From NCBI GenBank assembly GCA_029267635.1, contig JAJUIK010000001.1, positions 310,001 to 374,000 on the forward strand: a DNA stretch of 64,000 bases, in the 5' to 3' direction. The stretch comes from Moraxellaceae bacterium. GTDB lineage: Bacteria > Pseudomonadota > Gammaproteobacteria > Pseudomonadales > Moraxellaceae. Under the pieces are notes generated by a model, which was not told where the DNA came from, did no database searches, and was given only the letters and a program-made list of their open reading frames with translations. Positions 47,047-55,927 of this stretch are shown here, piece by piece (position 1 is the stretch's first letter; each line of letters begins with the position of its first letter). The position numbers and the translations under genes were made by a program.

Positions 47047-47856
47047 ATGATCAGTCTAAGTGACTTAAGGCAATTTAAAGCTGAAGGACGCAAATTTTCC
47101 TGTCTGACTTGCTACGATGCAAGTATGGCCAAGGCTATGGAAATTGCACAAATTGACAGTATTTTAATTGGCGATTCTTTGGGGATGTCGATACAGGGGT
47201 TGGATTCCACACTTCCGGTGACTGTTGCAGATATGGCGTATCACACTGCAGCTGTACGCCGCGGCAACCAGCATGCTTTTATCATGACCGATTTGCCATT
47301 TATGAGTTATGCCACCTTGCCAGATGCGCTACAAAGCGCCAAAACCGTCATGCAGGCGGGCGCCCAGATGGTGAAAATGGAAGGCGGAGCCTGGCTGAGC
47401 GAGAGCATTCAAGTGCTGGCACGTAACGGTATTCCGGTATGTGTGCATTTAGGCCTTACGCCGCAATCTGTACATATGTTTGGCGGCTATAAATTGCAGG
47501 CCCGTACCCGTGAAGCAGCGGACCGGCTGATTGCCGACTGTCAGGCTGTAGTGGATGCTGGTGCGGCTCTATTGTTATTGGAATGCGTACCAGCACAACT
47601 GGGCAAAGAAATTGCAGCATTATTTCCACAAGTGCCAGTGATTGGCATTGGTGCGGGTGCCGACACGGATGGTCAGGTACTGGTGGTACAAGATATGCTT
47701 GGCCTGACCTTTGGCCGTGTGGCGCGTTTTGTGCGGAATTTTATGAAAGAACAGGCCGGTGAAACCGCCATTCTCGATGCCTTTAAGGCCTATCATGCTG
47801 CGGTACAGGAACAAAGCTTCCCCGCTAAAGAACATACTTTCCAAGTCGAGCTGTAA
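47047..47856 (+). CDS. panB: 3-methyl-2-oxobutanoate hydroxymethyltransferase
   Basis: First step of pantothenate synthesis: tetrahydrofolate-dependent hydroxymethylation of 2-oxoisovalerate to ketopantoate. The 269-residue TIM-barrel has SCLTCYDASMAKAM, LIGDSLGM (Mg-binding aspartate near residue 45), FIMTDLPFMSYA, VKMEGGAW and CVHLGLTPQSVHMFGGYKLQAR, then IGIGAGADTDGQVLVVQDMLG with the catalytic glutamate earlier in LLLECVPA. It is followed by panC after 3 bases, so the two form an operon. Confidence 0.97.
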   Translation: MISLSDLRQFKAEGRKFSCLTCYDASMAKAMEIAQIDSILIGDSLGMSIQGLDSTLPVTVADMAYHTAAVRRGNQHAFIMTDLPFMSYATLPDALQSAKTVMQAGAQMVKMEGGAWLSESIQVLARNGIPVCVHLGLTPQSVHMFGGYKLQARTREAADRLIADCQAVVDAGAALLLLECVPAQLGKEIAALFPQVPVIGIGAGADTDGQVLVVQDMLGLTFGRVARFVRNFMKEQAGETAILDAFKAYHAAVQEQSFPAKEHTFQVEL

Positions 47857-47859
47857 CAG

Positions 47860-48708
47860 ATGAAAACAGAAACTACGATCCAGGGATTGACCGCCTCATT
47901 AAGCCCGGCACGAGCTGCGCGAAAAATTATCGGTTTTGTACCGACTATGGGCAATTTGCATGAAGGCCATCTCAATCTGGTACGGGAAGCACGTAAGATC
48001 TGTGATGTTGTCGTGGTCAGCATTTTTGTCAATCCGATTCAGTTCGGTCCGAATGAAGACTTTGCCAATTACCCACGCACTCTGGAACAAGACAGCCAAT
48101 TATTGGCAGAGGTCGGCTGTGATATTATTTTTGCGCCAAGTGTCGAGCAGATGTATGGCAATCAACCGCGTCTGACCAATATCAGTGTCAGCGGGATCAC
48201 CGATGATTTGTGTGGTAAATCACGTCCAGGTCATTTTGATGGGGTGGCCGTGGTGGTAACCAAGCTGTTCAATATGGTACAGCCAAAATTCGCCTTCTTC
48301 GGTCAAAAGGACTATCAGCAGTTGGCGGTGATCCGTCAGTTGGTGCGCGATCTGAACTTACCGCTCGAAGTGATTGGTGTGCCGATTGTACGTGCAGAAG
48401 ATGGTTTGGCTTTGAGCTCGCGCAATGGCTATTTGACAGCAGAACAACGCCAGGTTGCTCCGACGATTTATCAAAGTCTGAAAACAGCGGCAGAGCGCTT
48501 ACAGCAAGGTATTGCTTTAGCTGAAGTGTTAGAAAATATGAAGCAGCAATTGACACAGGCGGACTTTGTTGTGGACTATGTGGAAGCGCGTACACCAGAT
48601 CTCAAGCCAATTGCTGAGTTTAATCAAGATCTTGTGTTATTTGTTGCGGCGAAACTGGGCAATACGCGTCTGATTGACAATTTGCAGGTGAAACATCAAC
48701 CTGTTTAA
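47860..48708 (+). CDS. panC: Pantothenate synthetase
   Basis: ATP-dependent condensation of pantoate and beta-alanine to pantothenate, via a pantoyl adenylate. The 282-residue protein has the HIGH-like signature [16 protein letters not shown] near residue 26, [35 protein letters not shown] and the KMSKS-like [10 protein letters not shown] near 185. [17 protein letters not shown] (ATP site) lies between. The gene follows panB by 3 bases. Confidence 0.97.
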   Translation: MKTETTIQGLTASLSPARAARKIIGFVPTMGNLHEGHLNLVREARKICDVVVVSIFVNPIQFGPNEDFANYPRTLEQDSQLLAEVGCDIIFAPSVEQMYGNQPRLTNISVSGITDDLCGKSRPGHFDGVAVVVTKLFNMVQPKFAFFGQKDYQQLAVIRQLVRDLNLPLEVIGVPIVRAEDGLALSSRNGYLTAEQRQVAPTIYQSLKTAAERLQQGIALAEVLENMKQQLTQADFVVDYVEARTPDLKPIAEFNQDLVLFVAAKLGNTRLIDNLQVKHQPV

Positions 48709-48733
48709 AGACTAAAAAAGGGATCATGCTGCT

Positions 48734-49585
48734 ATGAAGCGCATTTTAATCGTGACAGGACAGTCCGGCTCAGGAAAATCATCTGCTTTGCAGATTCTGG
48801 AAGATCTGGGTTATTACTGTATCGATAATCTGCCGCTGGCCTTGCTCCCTGAAATTGTTGCCAAGCTAGACCGTGAAAATAGTCTGGAACAGCTGGCACT
48901 GGGGGTGGATGTACGCAGTACCCGCCAGGATATGCAGGAATTTGACCAGGTTTTTGAACAGTTAAAAACCCATGGTTCGGTAGATATTATTTACTTGACC
49001 ACACAGGATCAGGAGCTGATTGCACGCTTTAGTGCCTCGCGTCGTCCACATCCGCTGGCCAACCGTTTCAAAAGCCTGACCCAGTGTATCCTGGAAGAAA
49101 AGCTGTTGCTGCTGCCAATCCAGTTGTGCGCCACAGTACATATCGACACCACGGATAAAAGTGTGCATGACCTAAAACACACTTTGCTCTCCAAACTGGG
49201 GCAGTCGGATAACCTGATTGTGATTTTACAATCGTTTGGTTATAAGCATGGCATTCCGCTCGACACCGACTATGTCTTTGATGTGCGCCATTTGCCTAAT
49301 CCGCATTGGGACATGGAATTGCGTAAATATTCCGGTTTGGATGAACCGGTGCGCAAGTTTCTGCAGGAAAGCCAGCAGACAAATGAAATGCTAAATGATA
49401 TTTATCAGTTTTTAGATAAATGGCTACCGGCTTTTGCTGAAGGGCACCGGCATTATATGACGGTATCGATTGGTTGTACCGGTGGGCAGCACCGTTCTGT
49501 TTATATTGTGGATAGACTCAAAAAGGCTCTTGAGGCAAAATGGTCTATTCAGGTCTTACATCGAGAAATGAAGCACTGGTCATGA
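48734..49585 (+). CDS. rapZ: RNase adapter protein RapZ
   Basis: In E. coli RapZ binds the small RNA GlmZ, recruits RNase E, and senses glucosamine-6-phosphate. The 283-residue protein has an N-terminal P-loop ([20 protein letters not shown], residues 7-16 for the Walker A), then [13 protein letters not shown] and a Walker B-like segment. The C-terminal domain has [14 protein letters not shown] and [14 protein letters not shown], the putative metabolite-binding motif. The stop overlaps the next gene (npr) by 4 bases (ATGA), the same rapZ-npr order as in the E. coli rpoN operon, although rpoN, hpf and ptsN are not here. Confidence 0.95.
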   Translation: MKRILIVTGQSGSGKSSALQILEDLGYYCIDNLPLALLPEIVAKLDRENSLEQLALGVDVRSTRQDMQEFDQVFEQLKTHGSVDIIYLTTQDQELIARFSASRRPHPLANRFKSLTQCILEEKLLLLPIQLCATVHIDTTDKSVHDLKHTLLSKLGQSDNLIVILQSFGYKHGIPLDTDYVFDVRHLPNPHWDMELRKYSGLDEPVRKFLQESQQTNEMLNDIYQFLDKWLPAFAEGHRHYMTVSIGCTGGQHRSVYIVDRLKKALEAKWSIQVLHREMKHWS

Positions 49586-49851
49586 TTGACACAACTGTTG
49601 ACGTAATTAACAAACTAGGTTTACATGCGCGCGCATCCGGTAAACTCATCGAAGTCACTACCAAGTTTCGTTCCACGATTCAAATTGGTAAGGGCGAGAA
49701 ACTGGTGGATGCAAAAAATATCATGTCCTTGCTCATGCTGGGTGCAGGCAAGGGAACTACTTTGCGAATGGTGATTGAAGGTTCGGATGAGGCTCAGGCT
49801 TTGGAAGAAATTCAGGCATTATTTGCAGCAAAATTTTATGAGGCTGAATAA
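49582..49851 (+). CDS. ptsO: HPr-family phosphocarrier protein NPr (nitrogen PTS)
   Basis: An 89-residue HPr-fold protein of the nitrogen phosphotransferase system. The phosphorylated histidine is H15 in [13 protein letters not shown], and [17 protein letters not shown] contains the regulatory-serine region (here KNIMSLL). The coupling to rapZ by a 4-base overlap argues for NPr rather than sugar-PTS HPr. The reading frame is open for 14 codons inside rapZ, but ATG 49582 gives the normal HPr N-terminus. Confidence 0.93.
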   Translation: MIDTTVDVINKLGLHARASGKLIEVTTKFRSTIQIGKGEKLVDAKNIMSLLMLGAGKGTTLRMVIEGSDEAQALEEIQALFAAKFYEAE

Positions 49852-49853
49852 CT

Positions 49854-50393
49854 GTGGCACGTCGTCCAACCCGTTTTACTGAAGAAGACTTTGAAATTCT
49901 AGAAGGACGTGCAAGTAAAACCGAACAGAAAAAAGCGGTGCAACGTATGGCCGCTTTAGGTGAGCAGCTGGCAACGCTGAACCCGAAACAAATCCAGAAA
50001 CTTCCTGTGGATGAACGTTTAATTGATGCCTTGCTGGAAGTGCAGAATATTACCTCACACGAAGCACGTCGCCGCCAGTTTCAGCGTGTAGGGAAACTGC
50101 TACGCAATGAAGATGAGACGGTGATTTTGTCTTACCTGACGCCACAGCAGGGTGCCAAGAAAACAGCGCAATTGCAGCGTTGGGTAGACCGCATCATTGC
50201 GCAAGGTGATCCGGTGATTAACGAGTTTGCCAAAATCTATAATGCGGCGGAACGTCATACGCTACGCCAGCATCTTTTGCGCATTCAACGGGATATTAGC
50301 AAAGCGCTGCCAGAAGCTGAGTTGGCGGAATCCAAGTTAAAACTGTTTAACTATGTACAACAGGTGGCCCTAATTTCGGATAATGCCAAGTAA
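49854..50393 (+). CDS. darP: Dual-action ribosomal maturation protein DarP (YjgA family)
   Basis: A 179-residue, highly charged helical protein of the YjgA/DUF615 family that binds 50S precursors and helps maturation of the peptidyl-transferase centre. Signatures include LPVDERLIDALLEVQNITSHEARRRQFQRVGKLLR and RWVDRIIAQGDPVINEFAKIY, then RHTLRQHLLRIQRD. It starts at GTG 49854, two bases after the npr stop, so it is coupled to rapZ-npr; a terminator follows. The start is the only in-frame choice before the conserved core. Confidence 0.9.
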   Translation: MARRPTRFTEEDFEILEGRASKTEQKKAVQRMAALGEQLATLNPKQIQKLPVDERLIDALLEVQNITSHEARRRQFQRVGKLLRNEDETVILSYLTPQQGAKKTAQLQRWVDRIIAQGDPVINEFAKIYNAAERHTLRQHLLRIQRDISKALPEAELAESKLKLFNYVQQVALISDNAK

Positions 50394-50406
50394 CGTTGTG
50401 CACATC

Positions 50407-50436
50407 AAAAAAACGGCCGATTCAGGCCGTTTTTTA
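50407..50436 (+). terminator. Terminator after darP
   Basis: CGGCC (50414-50418) and GGCCG (50425-50429), extended by A3/T3, with a 6-base loop and T-run. Confidence 0.9.
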
Positions 50437-50465
50437 TTGCAATCCATCCTGCTTTTTATGCTCAA

Positions 50466-50492
50466 AATAGCGAGAGAGAAATCCTCGCTATT
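50466..50492 (-). terminator. Possible terminator of the acyl-CoA synthetase gene
   Basis: AATAGCGAG (50466-50474) and CTCGCTATT (50484-50492) form a perfect 9-bp stem. On the minus strand it is followed by only a few T residues (TTGAG), so it is weaker than the convergent darP terminator. Confidence 0.55.
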
Positions 50493-50527
50493 AAGCCAGA
50501 ATGAGCAAAAACAAGAAATTTTTAGTC

Positions 50528-52171
50528 TTAACCAAAATGTCTGCTGGCACGTTCTTTGGCCCATTCACGCAGCACAAATTTTTGCAGTTTGCCGGTTGAG
50601 GTCTTTGGAATTTCAGTAATGATGATGTCTTTCGGGACTTTAAAACGTGCCAGACCTTTCATGCAGTGTTCTATTAACTCTTGTGGGGAGGCAAAAGCAC
50701 CATCCTTGAGTTCGATAAAGGCACAGGGAACCTCCTGCCAGCGCGGATCCGGTTTCGCCACCACCGCAGCAGTCAGGACCGCCGGATGTTGATACAAGAC
50801 TTCCTCGACCTCAAGCGATGAAATATTCTCTCCCCCAGAAATAATTACATCTTTAGAGCGATCGGTAATTTTGGCATAACCATCCGGTTGGCAGACGGCC
50901 AGATCGCCCGTATGGAACCAGCCGCCTTTAAATGCTTCTGCGGTAGCTTCTGGATTTTTTAAATAACCTTTCATGACAATATTGCCGCGAAACATGATCT
51001 CGCCCATGGTTTTGCCATCATGCGGGACAGGCTGCATGGTTTCAGGATCAAGCACCTTCATCGCATCCTGTAACGGATAGGGCACCCCTTGGCGTGAATG
51101 TAATTGCGCCTGTTCCTGAATCGAGAGCTCACTCCAGCCTGCTTGAGAGGCACACAGCGCAGATGGGCCATAGGTTTCGGTCAGACCATAGACATGGGTT
51201 ACGTTAATGCCGATATGGCGCATTCCTTCAATAATGGCAGCAGGAGGGGCTGCACCAGCGACCATGACTTCCACGCGATGCTCAAACGGAATTTTCTTCT
51301 CGGCCGGGGTATTGATCAGCATGGATAACACAATCGGTGCGCCACAGAAATAATCAACTTTATGCTCAGCAATCAGTTTAAAAATCAGTTCTGAATCGAC
51401 TTTACGCAAGCAGATATTGGTGCCGCCATTGGCCGCCATGGTCCAGGCGAAACACCAGCCATTACAATGGAAAAGAGGCAGTGTCCATAAGTAGGTGCCG
51501 CGAGGTGTCATGCCGCAGGCAATAATATTGCTGGCCGCATTAATATAAGCACCGCGATGGTGATAGACCACACCTTTAGGATTGCCTGTCGTGCCTGAGG
51601 TGTAGTTCAGGCTGATCGCATCCCATTCATCTGCAGGTAGATGCCATTCAAAATTGGCATCCCCTTGTGCCAGCCAGTCTTCGTATTCGACTTGCCCAAT
51701 CGGGGCATTGAAGCAGTTTTCATATTCTTCATCCTCCACATCAATCACATAAATTTCATGCTGTACCAAGGCGAGTGCTTCTTGTGCCAAGCTTGAAAAT
51801 TCGGGATCGACCAGAAGCACCTTGCTTTCTGCATGATCCAGCATAAAAGCCAGGGTTTTGGCATCTAAACGGGTGTTCAGAGTATTTAAAACGGCGCCGG
51901 CCATAGGTACGGCAAAATGTGCTTCGAGCATGGCAGGCACATTTGGCAATAAAACTGACACGGTATCATTCCGGCCCACACCCATTTTCTGTAACTGATG
52001 GGCAAACTGACGGCAACGCTGATATTTTTCCCGCCAGCTGATACTACGTTTGCCATGAATCATGGCTGCCTGATCCGGATAAATATAGGCAGCACGTTCG
52101 AGATAACGTAAAGGGGATAAAGTCACAAAATTTGCAGCGGTGCGCGGTAATTCGTCGTAGGCACTGACCAT
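50528..52171 (-). CDS. AMP-dependent acyl-CoA synthetase
   Basis: Activates a fatty or related organic acid to its CoA thioester through an acyl-adenylate. The 547-residue ANL-superfamily protein has the P-loop SLNYTSGTTGNPKGVVYHHRG near residue 185, the YGLTETYGPS motif near 330, GWFHTGDLAVCQPDGYAKITDRSKDVIISGGENIS near 415 and the hinge and C-terminal lysine segment KTSTGKLQKFVLREWA (catalytic lysine near 530). The sequence resembles AlkK-like medium/long-chain acyl-CoA ligases. The chain-length range is not predictable. No fatty-acid genes are adjacent. Confidence 0.88.
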   Translation of the reverse strand: MVSAYDELPRTAANFVTLSPLRYLERAAYIYPDQAAMIHGKRSISWREKYQRCRQFAHQLQKMGVGRNDTVSVLLPNVPAMLEAHFAVPMAGAVLNTLNTRLDAKTLAFMLDHAESKVLLVDPEFSSLAQEALALVQHEIYVIDVEDEEYENCFNAPIGQVEYEDWLAQGDANFEWHLPADEWDAISLNYTSGTTGNPKGVVYHHRGAYINAASNIIACGMTPRGTYLWTLPLFHCNGWCFAWTMAANGGTNICLRKVDSELIFKLIAEHKVDYFCGAPIVLSMLINTPAEKKIPFEHRVEVMVAGAAPPAAIIEGMRHIGINVTHVYGLTETYGPSALCASQAGWSELSIQEQAQLHSRQGVPYPLQDAMKVLDPETMQPVPHDGKTMGEIMFRGNIVMKGYLKNPEATAEAFKGGWFHTGDLAVCQPDGYAKITDRSKDVIISGGENISSLEVEEVLYQHPAVLTAAVVAKPDPRWQEVPCAFIELKDGAFASPQELIEHCMKGLARFKVPKDIIITEIPKTSTGKLQKFVLREWAKERASRHFG

Positions 52172-52585
52172 GTTGTTATAAACTCCGTGTTATTTATTAT
52201 GTATGACCCTTGATTAAAAGATATGCATTCGCAGTAGGAAGGACATTTAGGCTTTAGTCTTAGGTTGAATTCTGTGGAGCTGTGTATTTGATTTTTTAAA
52301 TAAATAAAATCAATATCTTATGATAGTTTTTTTGGTGTTTTTTTGCTTTTGTATCTATTCTTATCAGGGTGACGCGACAGTTCAGTTGATGCTCTTGTTA
52401 AATTGCACGTTTTGAGTTTCTCGGGTTTTTCTCGGTGAAGGAGTTTTCTCACCCGATGAACCGGTGTAAAATTCCGACTGATTTTATCTTTACCCACCGT
52501 TTTTATCTTTTGAGGTCCGTCCTCGATCATAATCTCGCGGTGACATGCTCCATGGTACGGGGCATCACTCCTTAAGGATTTTCTT
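52172..52585. other. 414-bp intergenic region holding the thrS leader
   Basis: Between the divergent acyl-CoA synthetase and thrS. The upstream half (to about 52415) is AT-rich and shows no gene. The downstream half is rich in potential RNA structure: TCGGGT (52421-52426)/ACCCGA (52451-52456); CGGTG-TAAA (52462-52470) with TTTA-CC-CACCG (52489-52499); CACCG (52495-52499) alternatively with CGGTG (52538-52542); GAGG-TCCGT-CCTC; and the anticodon-like hairpin 52545-52565. A minus-strand frame here is not credible. Confidence 0.6.
52545..52565 (+). promoter_or_regulatory. tRNA-Thr anticodon-arm mimic in the thrS leader (operator hairpin)
   Basis: ATGCTCC and GGGGCAT form a 7-bp stem (one T-G pair) with the 7-nt loop ATGGTAC. 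Read as an anticodon loop it has U at position 33, GGU (the anticodon reading ACC/ACU threonine codons) at 34-36 and A at 37. The hairpin ends 20 bases before the thrS ATG and 8 bases before its AAGGA site. In E. coli, ThrRS represses its own mRNA by binding such an anticodon-like hairpin, so the same control is likely here. Confidence 0.7.
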
Positions 52586-54508
52586 ATGCCAATTATCACT
52601 TTGCCAAATGGCGATCAAAAACAGTTCGATCAAGCGGTATCCGTGATGGACGTTGCTCAAAGCATCGGTCCTGGTCTTGCTAAAAATACCGTTGCCGGTC
52701 GTGTCAATGACCGTCTGGTGGATGCATGTGACCTGATCACCGAAGATGCCACACTGCAAATCATCACCCCAAAAGATGAAGAAGGTGTCGAGATTATTCG
52801 TCACTCGTGCGCGCACTTGGTTGGCCATGCAGTAAAGCAACTGTTCCCAGAAGCAAAAATGGTGATTGGCCCAGTTATTGAGGAAGGGTTCTACTATGAC
52901 ATCTGGATGCCACGTCCTTTCACGCTAGATGATATGGCCGCGATTGAAGAGCGCATGAAAAAGCTCATTGATCAGGACTATGATGTCATCAAAAAAATGA
53001 CTCCACGTGACGAAGTAATTGCAGAATTCACGGCGCGAGGCGAAGAATATAAATTACGCTTGATCGCAGACATGCCAAATGAAACCCAAATGGGCTTGTA
53101 CTATCATCAAGACTATTTGGATATGTGCCGCGGTCCGCACGTACCGAATACCAAATTTTTAAAATCGTTCAAGCTCACCAAAATTTCTGGCGCTTACTGG
53201 CGCGGTGATGCCAAGAATGAACAGCTGCAACGGATCTACGGTACCGCTTGGGCAGACAAGAAACAGCTTGCCGCCTATATCAAACGCATTGAAGAAGCGG
53301 AAAAACGTGACCACCGTAAAATCGGTAAGGCGCTAGACCTGTTCCACATGCAGGAAGAAGCACCGGGTATGGTGTTTTGGCATCCAAATGGCTGGACCAT
53401 TTATCAAGTGCTTGAACAATACATGCGTAAAGTGCAGCAGGAAAATGGCTATCTTGAAATCCGTACCCCGCAAGTGGTGGACTTCACCTTGTGGGAAAAA
53501 TCGGGCCATGCTGCCAACTACGCAGACAACATGTTTACCACCCATTCGGAAAACCGTAACTATGCGGTAAAACCGATGAACTGCCCGTGTCACGTGCAGG
53601 TATTCAACCAAGGCTTGAAATCTTACCGTGACTTGCCAATCCGTTTAGCCGAGTTTGGTTCATGTCACCGTAACGAACCATCAGGTTCATTACACGGGAT
53701 CATGCGTGTACGTGGCTTTACCCAAGATGACGCGCATATCTTCTGTACCAAAGAACAGATTGGTCAGGAAGTGGCAGACTTTATCAAGTTAACTTTGGAC
53801 GTTTATAAAGACTTTGGTTTTGAAGAAGTGCAAATGAAACTCTCGACACGTCCGGAAAAACGTGTGGGTGATGACGCACTTTGGGACTTGGCAGAAAAAT
53901 CTTTAGCGGATGCTTTGGATGCTGCCGGTCTAGAATGGGAGCTGCAACCAGGTGAAGGTGCATTCTATGGTCCTAAAATTGAATTCTCATTGAAAGACTG
54001 CTTGGGCCGTGTATGGCAGTGCGGTACGATTCAGTGTGACTTCAACTTGCCAGTACGCCTAGATGCTTCTTATGTGACTGAAGATAATGACCGTGATCAA
54101 CCAGTCATGTTGCACCGCGCAATTCTTGGCAGTTTTGAGCGTTTTATTGGTATACTTATTGAACACTACGCAGGCTTTATGCCGCCATGGTTGGCGCCAG
54201 TACAGGCTTGTGTCATGAATATTACTGATGCTCAAGGTGCAGCCTGTGAACAGGTAGTCGCTAAACTCAAAGAAAATGGCATTCGCGCTATTTCTGACTT
54301 GAGAAATGAGAAAATCGGCTTTAAGATTCGTGAACGTACACTCGAGCGAATTCCTTACTTATTGGTACTTGGAGACCGTGAAGTTGAGGAGGGCACCGTG
54401 AATGTCCGTACTCGCTCAGGAAAAAATTTAGGTACTATGTCAATTGATGCATTCGTTGACCTAGTGAAAGTCGCCGTAGCCGAACGCGGCCGGTACATTG
54501 TGGAGTAA
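52586..54508 (+). CDS. thrS: Threonine-tRNA ligase
   Basis: Class II synthetase charging tRNA-Thr. The 640-residue protein has a TGS domain (about 1-61), an editing N2 domain (about 62-225) with [16 protein letters not shown] and YMCRGPHV-like [11 protein letters not shown] (editing histidine and zinc-like residues), a catalytic domain (about 240-530) with [12 protein letters not shown] (catalytic zinc cysteine), [15 protein letters not shown] (motif 2) and [25 protein letters not shown] (motif 3), and an anticodon-binding domain (about 535-640). AAGGA lies 7 bases before the ATG. The stop overlaps the infC ribosome site, so the genes are cotranscribed. The leader has an autoregulatory-looking hairpin. 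Confidence 0.97.
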   Translation: MPIITLPNGDQKQFDQAVSVMDVAQSIGPGLAKNTVAGRVNDRLVDACDLITEDATLQIITPKDEEGVEIIRHSCAHLVGHAVKQLFPEAKMVIGPVIEEGFYYDIWMPRPFTLDDMAAIEERMKKLIDQDYDVIKKMTPRDEVIAEFTARGEEYKLRLIADMPNETQMGLYYHQDYLDMCRGPHVPNTKFLKSFKLTKISGAYWRGDAKNEQLQRIYGTAWADKKQLAAYIKRIEEAEKRDHRKIGKALDLFHMQEEAPGMVFWHPNGWTIYQVLEQYMRKVQQENGYLEIRTPQVVDFTLWEKSGHAANYADNMFTTHSENRNYAVKPMNCPCHVQVFNQGLKSYRDLPIRLAEFGSCHRNEPSGSLHGIMRVRGFTQDDAHIFCTKEQIGQEVADFIKLTLDVYKDFGFEEVQMKLSTRPEKRVGDDALWDLAEKSLADALDAAGLEWELQPGEGAFYGPKIEFSLKDCLGRVWQCGTIQCDFNLPVRLDASYVTEDNDRDQPVMLHRAILGSFERFIGILIEHYAGFMPPWLAPVQACVMNITDAQGAACEQVVAKLKENGIRAISDLRNEKIGFKIRERTLERIPYLLVLGDREVEEGTVNVRTRSGKNLGTMSIDAFVDLVKVAVAERGRYIVE

Positions 54509-54513
54509 GAAAG

Positions 54514-55065
54514 ATTAAACAGCCTGACCGTAACCAGCAACAAGGTGTTAAGAGTAACCGTCCTGCGATTAACGACGAGATCCGTGCAAAAGAAGTACGC
54601 CTCGTTGCTGAGGATGGCGAACAAAAAGGGATCGTTTCTTTAGCGGAAGCGTTGCGTGCTGCAGAAGATGCTGATCTTGACCTTGTTGAGATCGTGGCCA
54701 ATGCTGAGCCACCTGTTTGTAAGATCATGGATTACAACAAGCATTTGTTTGACCTAAAGCAAAAGCAAAAAGATGCCAAGAAAAAACAGCATCAGGTGCA
54801 AGTCAAAGAAATCAAGTTACGTCCAGCAACGGATGTAGGTGATTACCAAGTGAAGTTGCGTGCTATTCTGCGTTTCTTGGAAGAAGGCAACAAAGTGAAA
54901 ATTACCTTACGTTTCCGTGGTCGTGAAATGGCGCATCAACAGCTGGGTCTAGCTCAACTGCAAAAAGTTGAAGCCGATGTGGCAGAATTTGGTGTTGTTG
55001 AACAGGCACCAAAAATGGAAGGCCGTCAAATGGGCATGTTACTTGGACCGAAAAAGAAAAAGTAA
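54514..55065 (+). CDS. infC: Translation initiation factor IF-3, AUU start
   Basis: Prevents premature 50S joining and checks start-codon/initiator-tRNA pairing. From ATT 54514 the frame encodes 183 residues, matching IF-3: an N-domain with [17 protein letters not shown] near residue 14, the linker [23 protein letters not shown] and the C-domain [23 protein letters not shown] (54502-54505) lies 8 bases before the ATT and overlaps the thrS stop region. No in-frame ATG exists before the N-domain. An AUU start, poorly used when IF-3 is abundant, is the known autoregulatory signal of infC in E. coli. rpmI does not follow directly; a terminator does. Confidence 0.95.
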   Translation: MKQPDRNQQQGVKSNRPAINDEIRAKEVRLVAEDGEQKGIVSLAEALRAAEDADLDLVEIVANAEPPVCKIMDYNKHLFDLKQKQKDAKKKQHQVQVKEIKLRPATDVGDYQVKLRAILRFLEEGNKVKITLRFRGREMAHQQLGLAQLQKVEADVAEFGVVEQAPKMEGRQMGMLLGPKKKK

Positions 55066-55078
55066 TGCTTTCCAGCAT

Positions 55079-55110
55079 AAAAAAAGCACTGCAGAAGCAG
55101 TGCTTTTTTT
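55079..55110. terminator. Bidirectional terminator between infC and hsp20
   Basis: GCACTGC (55086-55092) and GCAGTGC (55097-55103) with AGAA loop, A-run before and T-run after; it can end both infC and the convergent hsp20 transcript. Confidence 0.9.
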
Positions 55111-55125
55111 ATGCCAGCGATCATA

Positions 55126-55602
55126 TTATTGCCCTTGTGGCGCTTCGATATTTTCGGTTTGTGCAGAATTTTCAGATGAAGCTTTTTGGCCAATTGGGAT
55201 TTGTCGCGATTTCTGGCCTTCTGGAGTCACACGTTTGAGATTGATGGTTAATAGGCCATGTTCGCAGTTTGCCTGCTCTACTTCAACATGCGGATCAAGT
55301 TGTAGAGACAGTTTAAAGGAGCGGTTAGAAATCCCCTTGTATAAATACTCTGCAGTCTTGTCATTGCTTTCCTGACTGGATTTTCCGGTAATGGTCAAGA
55401 CCTGATTGTCTAGGTTGATTTCCAGATTATCGGGTGAGAAACCCGCAGCTGATACGCTGATACGATATTGGTCGTCTCCTATTTTCTCGACATTGTAGGG
55501 AGGATAATGGCTTTCACCAGGCATGATAGATTCAAATAAATCATTGAGTCGGTCAAAACCCATGTTACGTCTAAACATCGGACTTAAGTTACTGATACTC
55601 AT
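55126..55602 (-). CDS. Hsp20/alpha-crystallin small heat-shock protein (IbpA/B-like)
   Basis: Holdase chaperone that keeps unfolded proteins from irreversible aggregation. The 158-residue protein has the IbpA-like N-terminus (LSPMFRRNMGFDRLNDLFESI), an alpha-crystallin core (about 35-130: PPYNVEKIGDDQYRISVSAAGFSPDNLEI, AEYLYKGISNRSFKLSLQL with conserved GI.R.F) and HGLLTINLKR; the flexible tail has an I-P-I motif (RQIPIGQ). ATG 55602 follows AGGAGGTGAT, a full anti-Shine-Dalgarno match. The leader can fold into a three-way junction plus a hairpin over this site, and CTTGAAA, a sigma-32-like -35, lies upstream. Confidence 0.92.
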   Translation of the reverse strand: MSISNLSPMFRRNMGFDRLNDLFESIMPGESHYPPYNVEKIGDDQYRISVSAAGFSPDNLEINLDNQVLTITGKSSQESNDKTAEYLYKGISNRSFKLSLQLDPHVEVEQANCEHGLLTINLKRVTPEGQKSRQIPIGQKASSENSAQTENIEAPQGQ

Positions 55603-55604
55603 TG

Positions 55605-55700
55605 CAATCACCTCCTGATCAGGTTGGGCAAATGGTTAAAAATAAAAAATGAGGCTGAATTTCCTTGATTACCTGTAATCATTCAACTGTGAATGGCCTC
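55605..55700 (-). promoter_or_regulatory. Structured hsp20 leader, candidate RNA thermometer
   Basis: On the minus strand an outer stem GAGGC/GCCTC (plus-strand 55696-55700 and 55651-55655) encloses two hairpins, CATTCA-cagt-TGAATG (55680-55695) and GATTA-cagg-TAATC (55667-55680). Nearer the start, ACCT (55621-55624) can pair with AGGT (55610-55613) of the ribosome site with a 7-base loop. Branched leaders with a weak hairpin on the SD are typical of ROSE-type thermometers. Pairings are seen by eye; folding energies were not calculated. Confidence 0.45.
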
Positions 55701-55728
55701 TGCTTTAATATTAAAGATCTAGATTTTT

Positions 55729-55735
55729 TTTCAAG
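55729..55735 (-). promoter_or_regulatory. Possible sigma-32-type -35 element
   Basis: CTTGAAA on the minus strand, 127 bases upstream of the hsp20 ATG, matches the heat-shock sigma -35 consensus. No CCCCAT-like -10 was found at the expected spacing; an AT-rich segment occupies that position. Confidence 0.3.
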
Positions 55736-55927
55736 GGAATGCATGTTGGGATTTGTTTTGTATTGTTAAATATATGATTCTTATATCAATTAAAAATATT
55801 AAATAGATGGGATAATACTCAGAAACCCATATAGAAGCGCTGCCTACCTGCCGGGATTCATGGTATAAACACAACACAGAAGATAAAGAACAGATCAATA
55901 AAATCTGGGTAGAGATAAGGAAGCTAG

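Noticed and set aside
52420-52585. FMN riboswitch or T-box in the thrS leader
   Set aside because: The conserved FMN riboswitch segments are absent, and T-boxes are not expected in gammaproteobacteria. A ThrRS-binding operator fits better.
52318-52599. 93-codon frame antisense to the thrS leader
   Set aside because: It overlaps the thrS ribosome site and start, has a basic, low-quality composition, and the plus-strand leader structure explains the region better.
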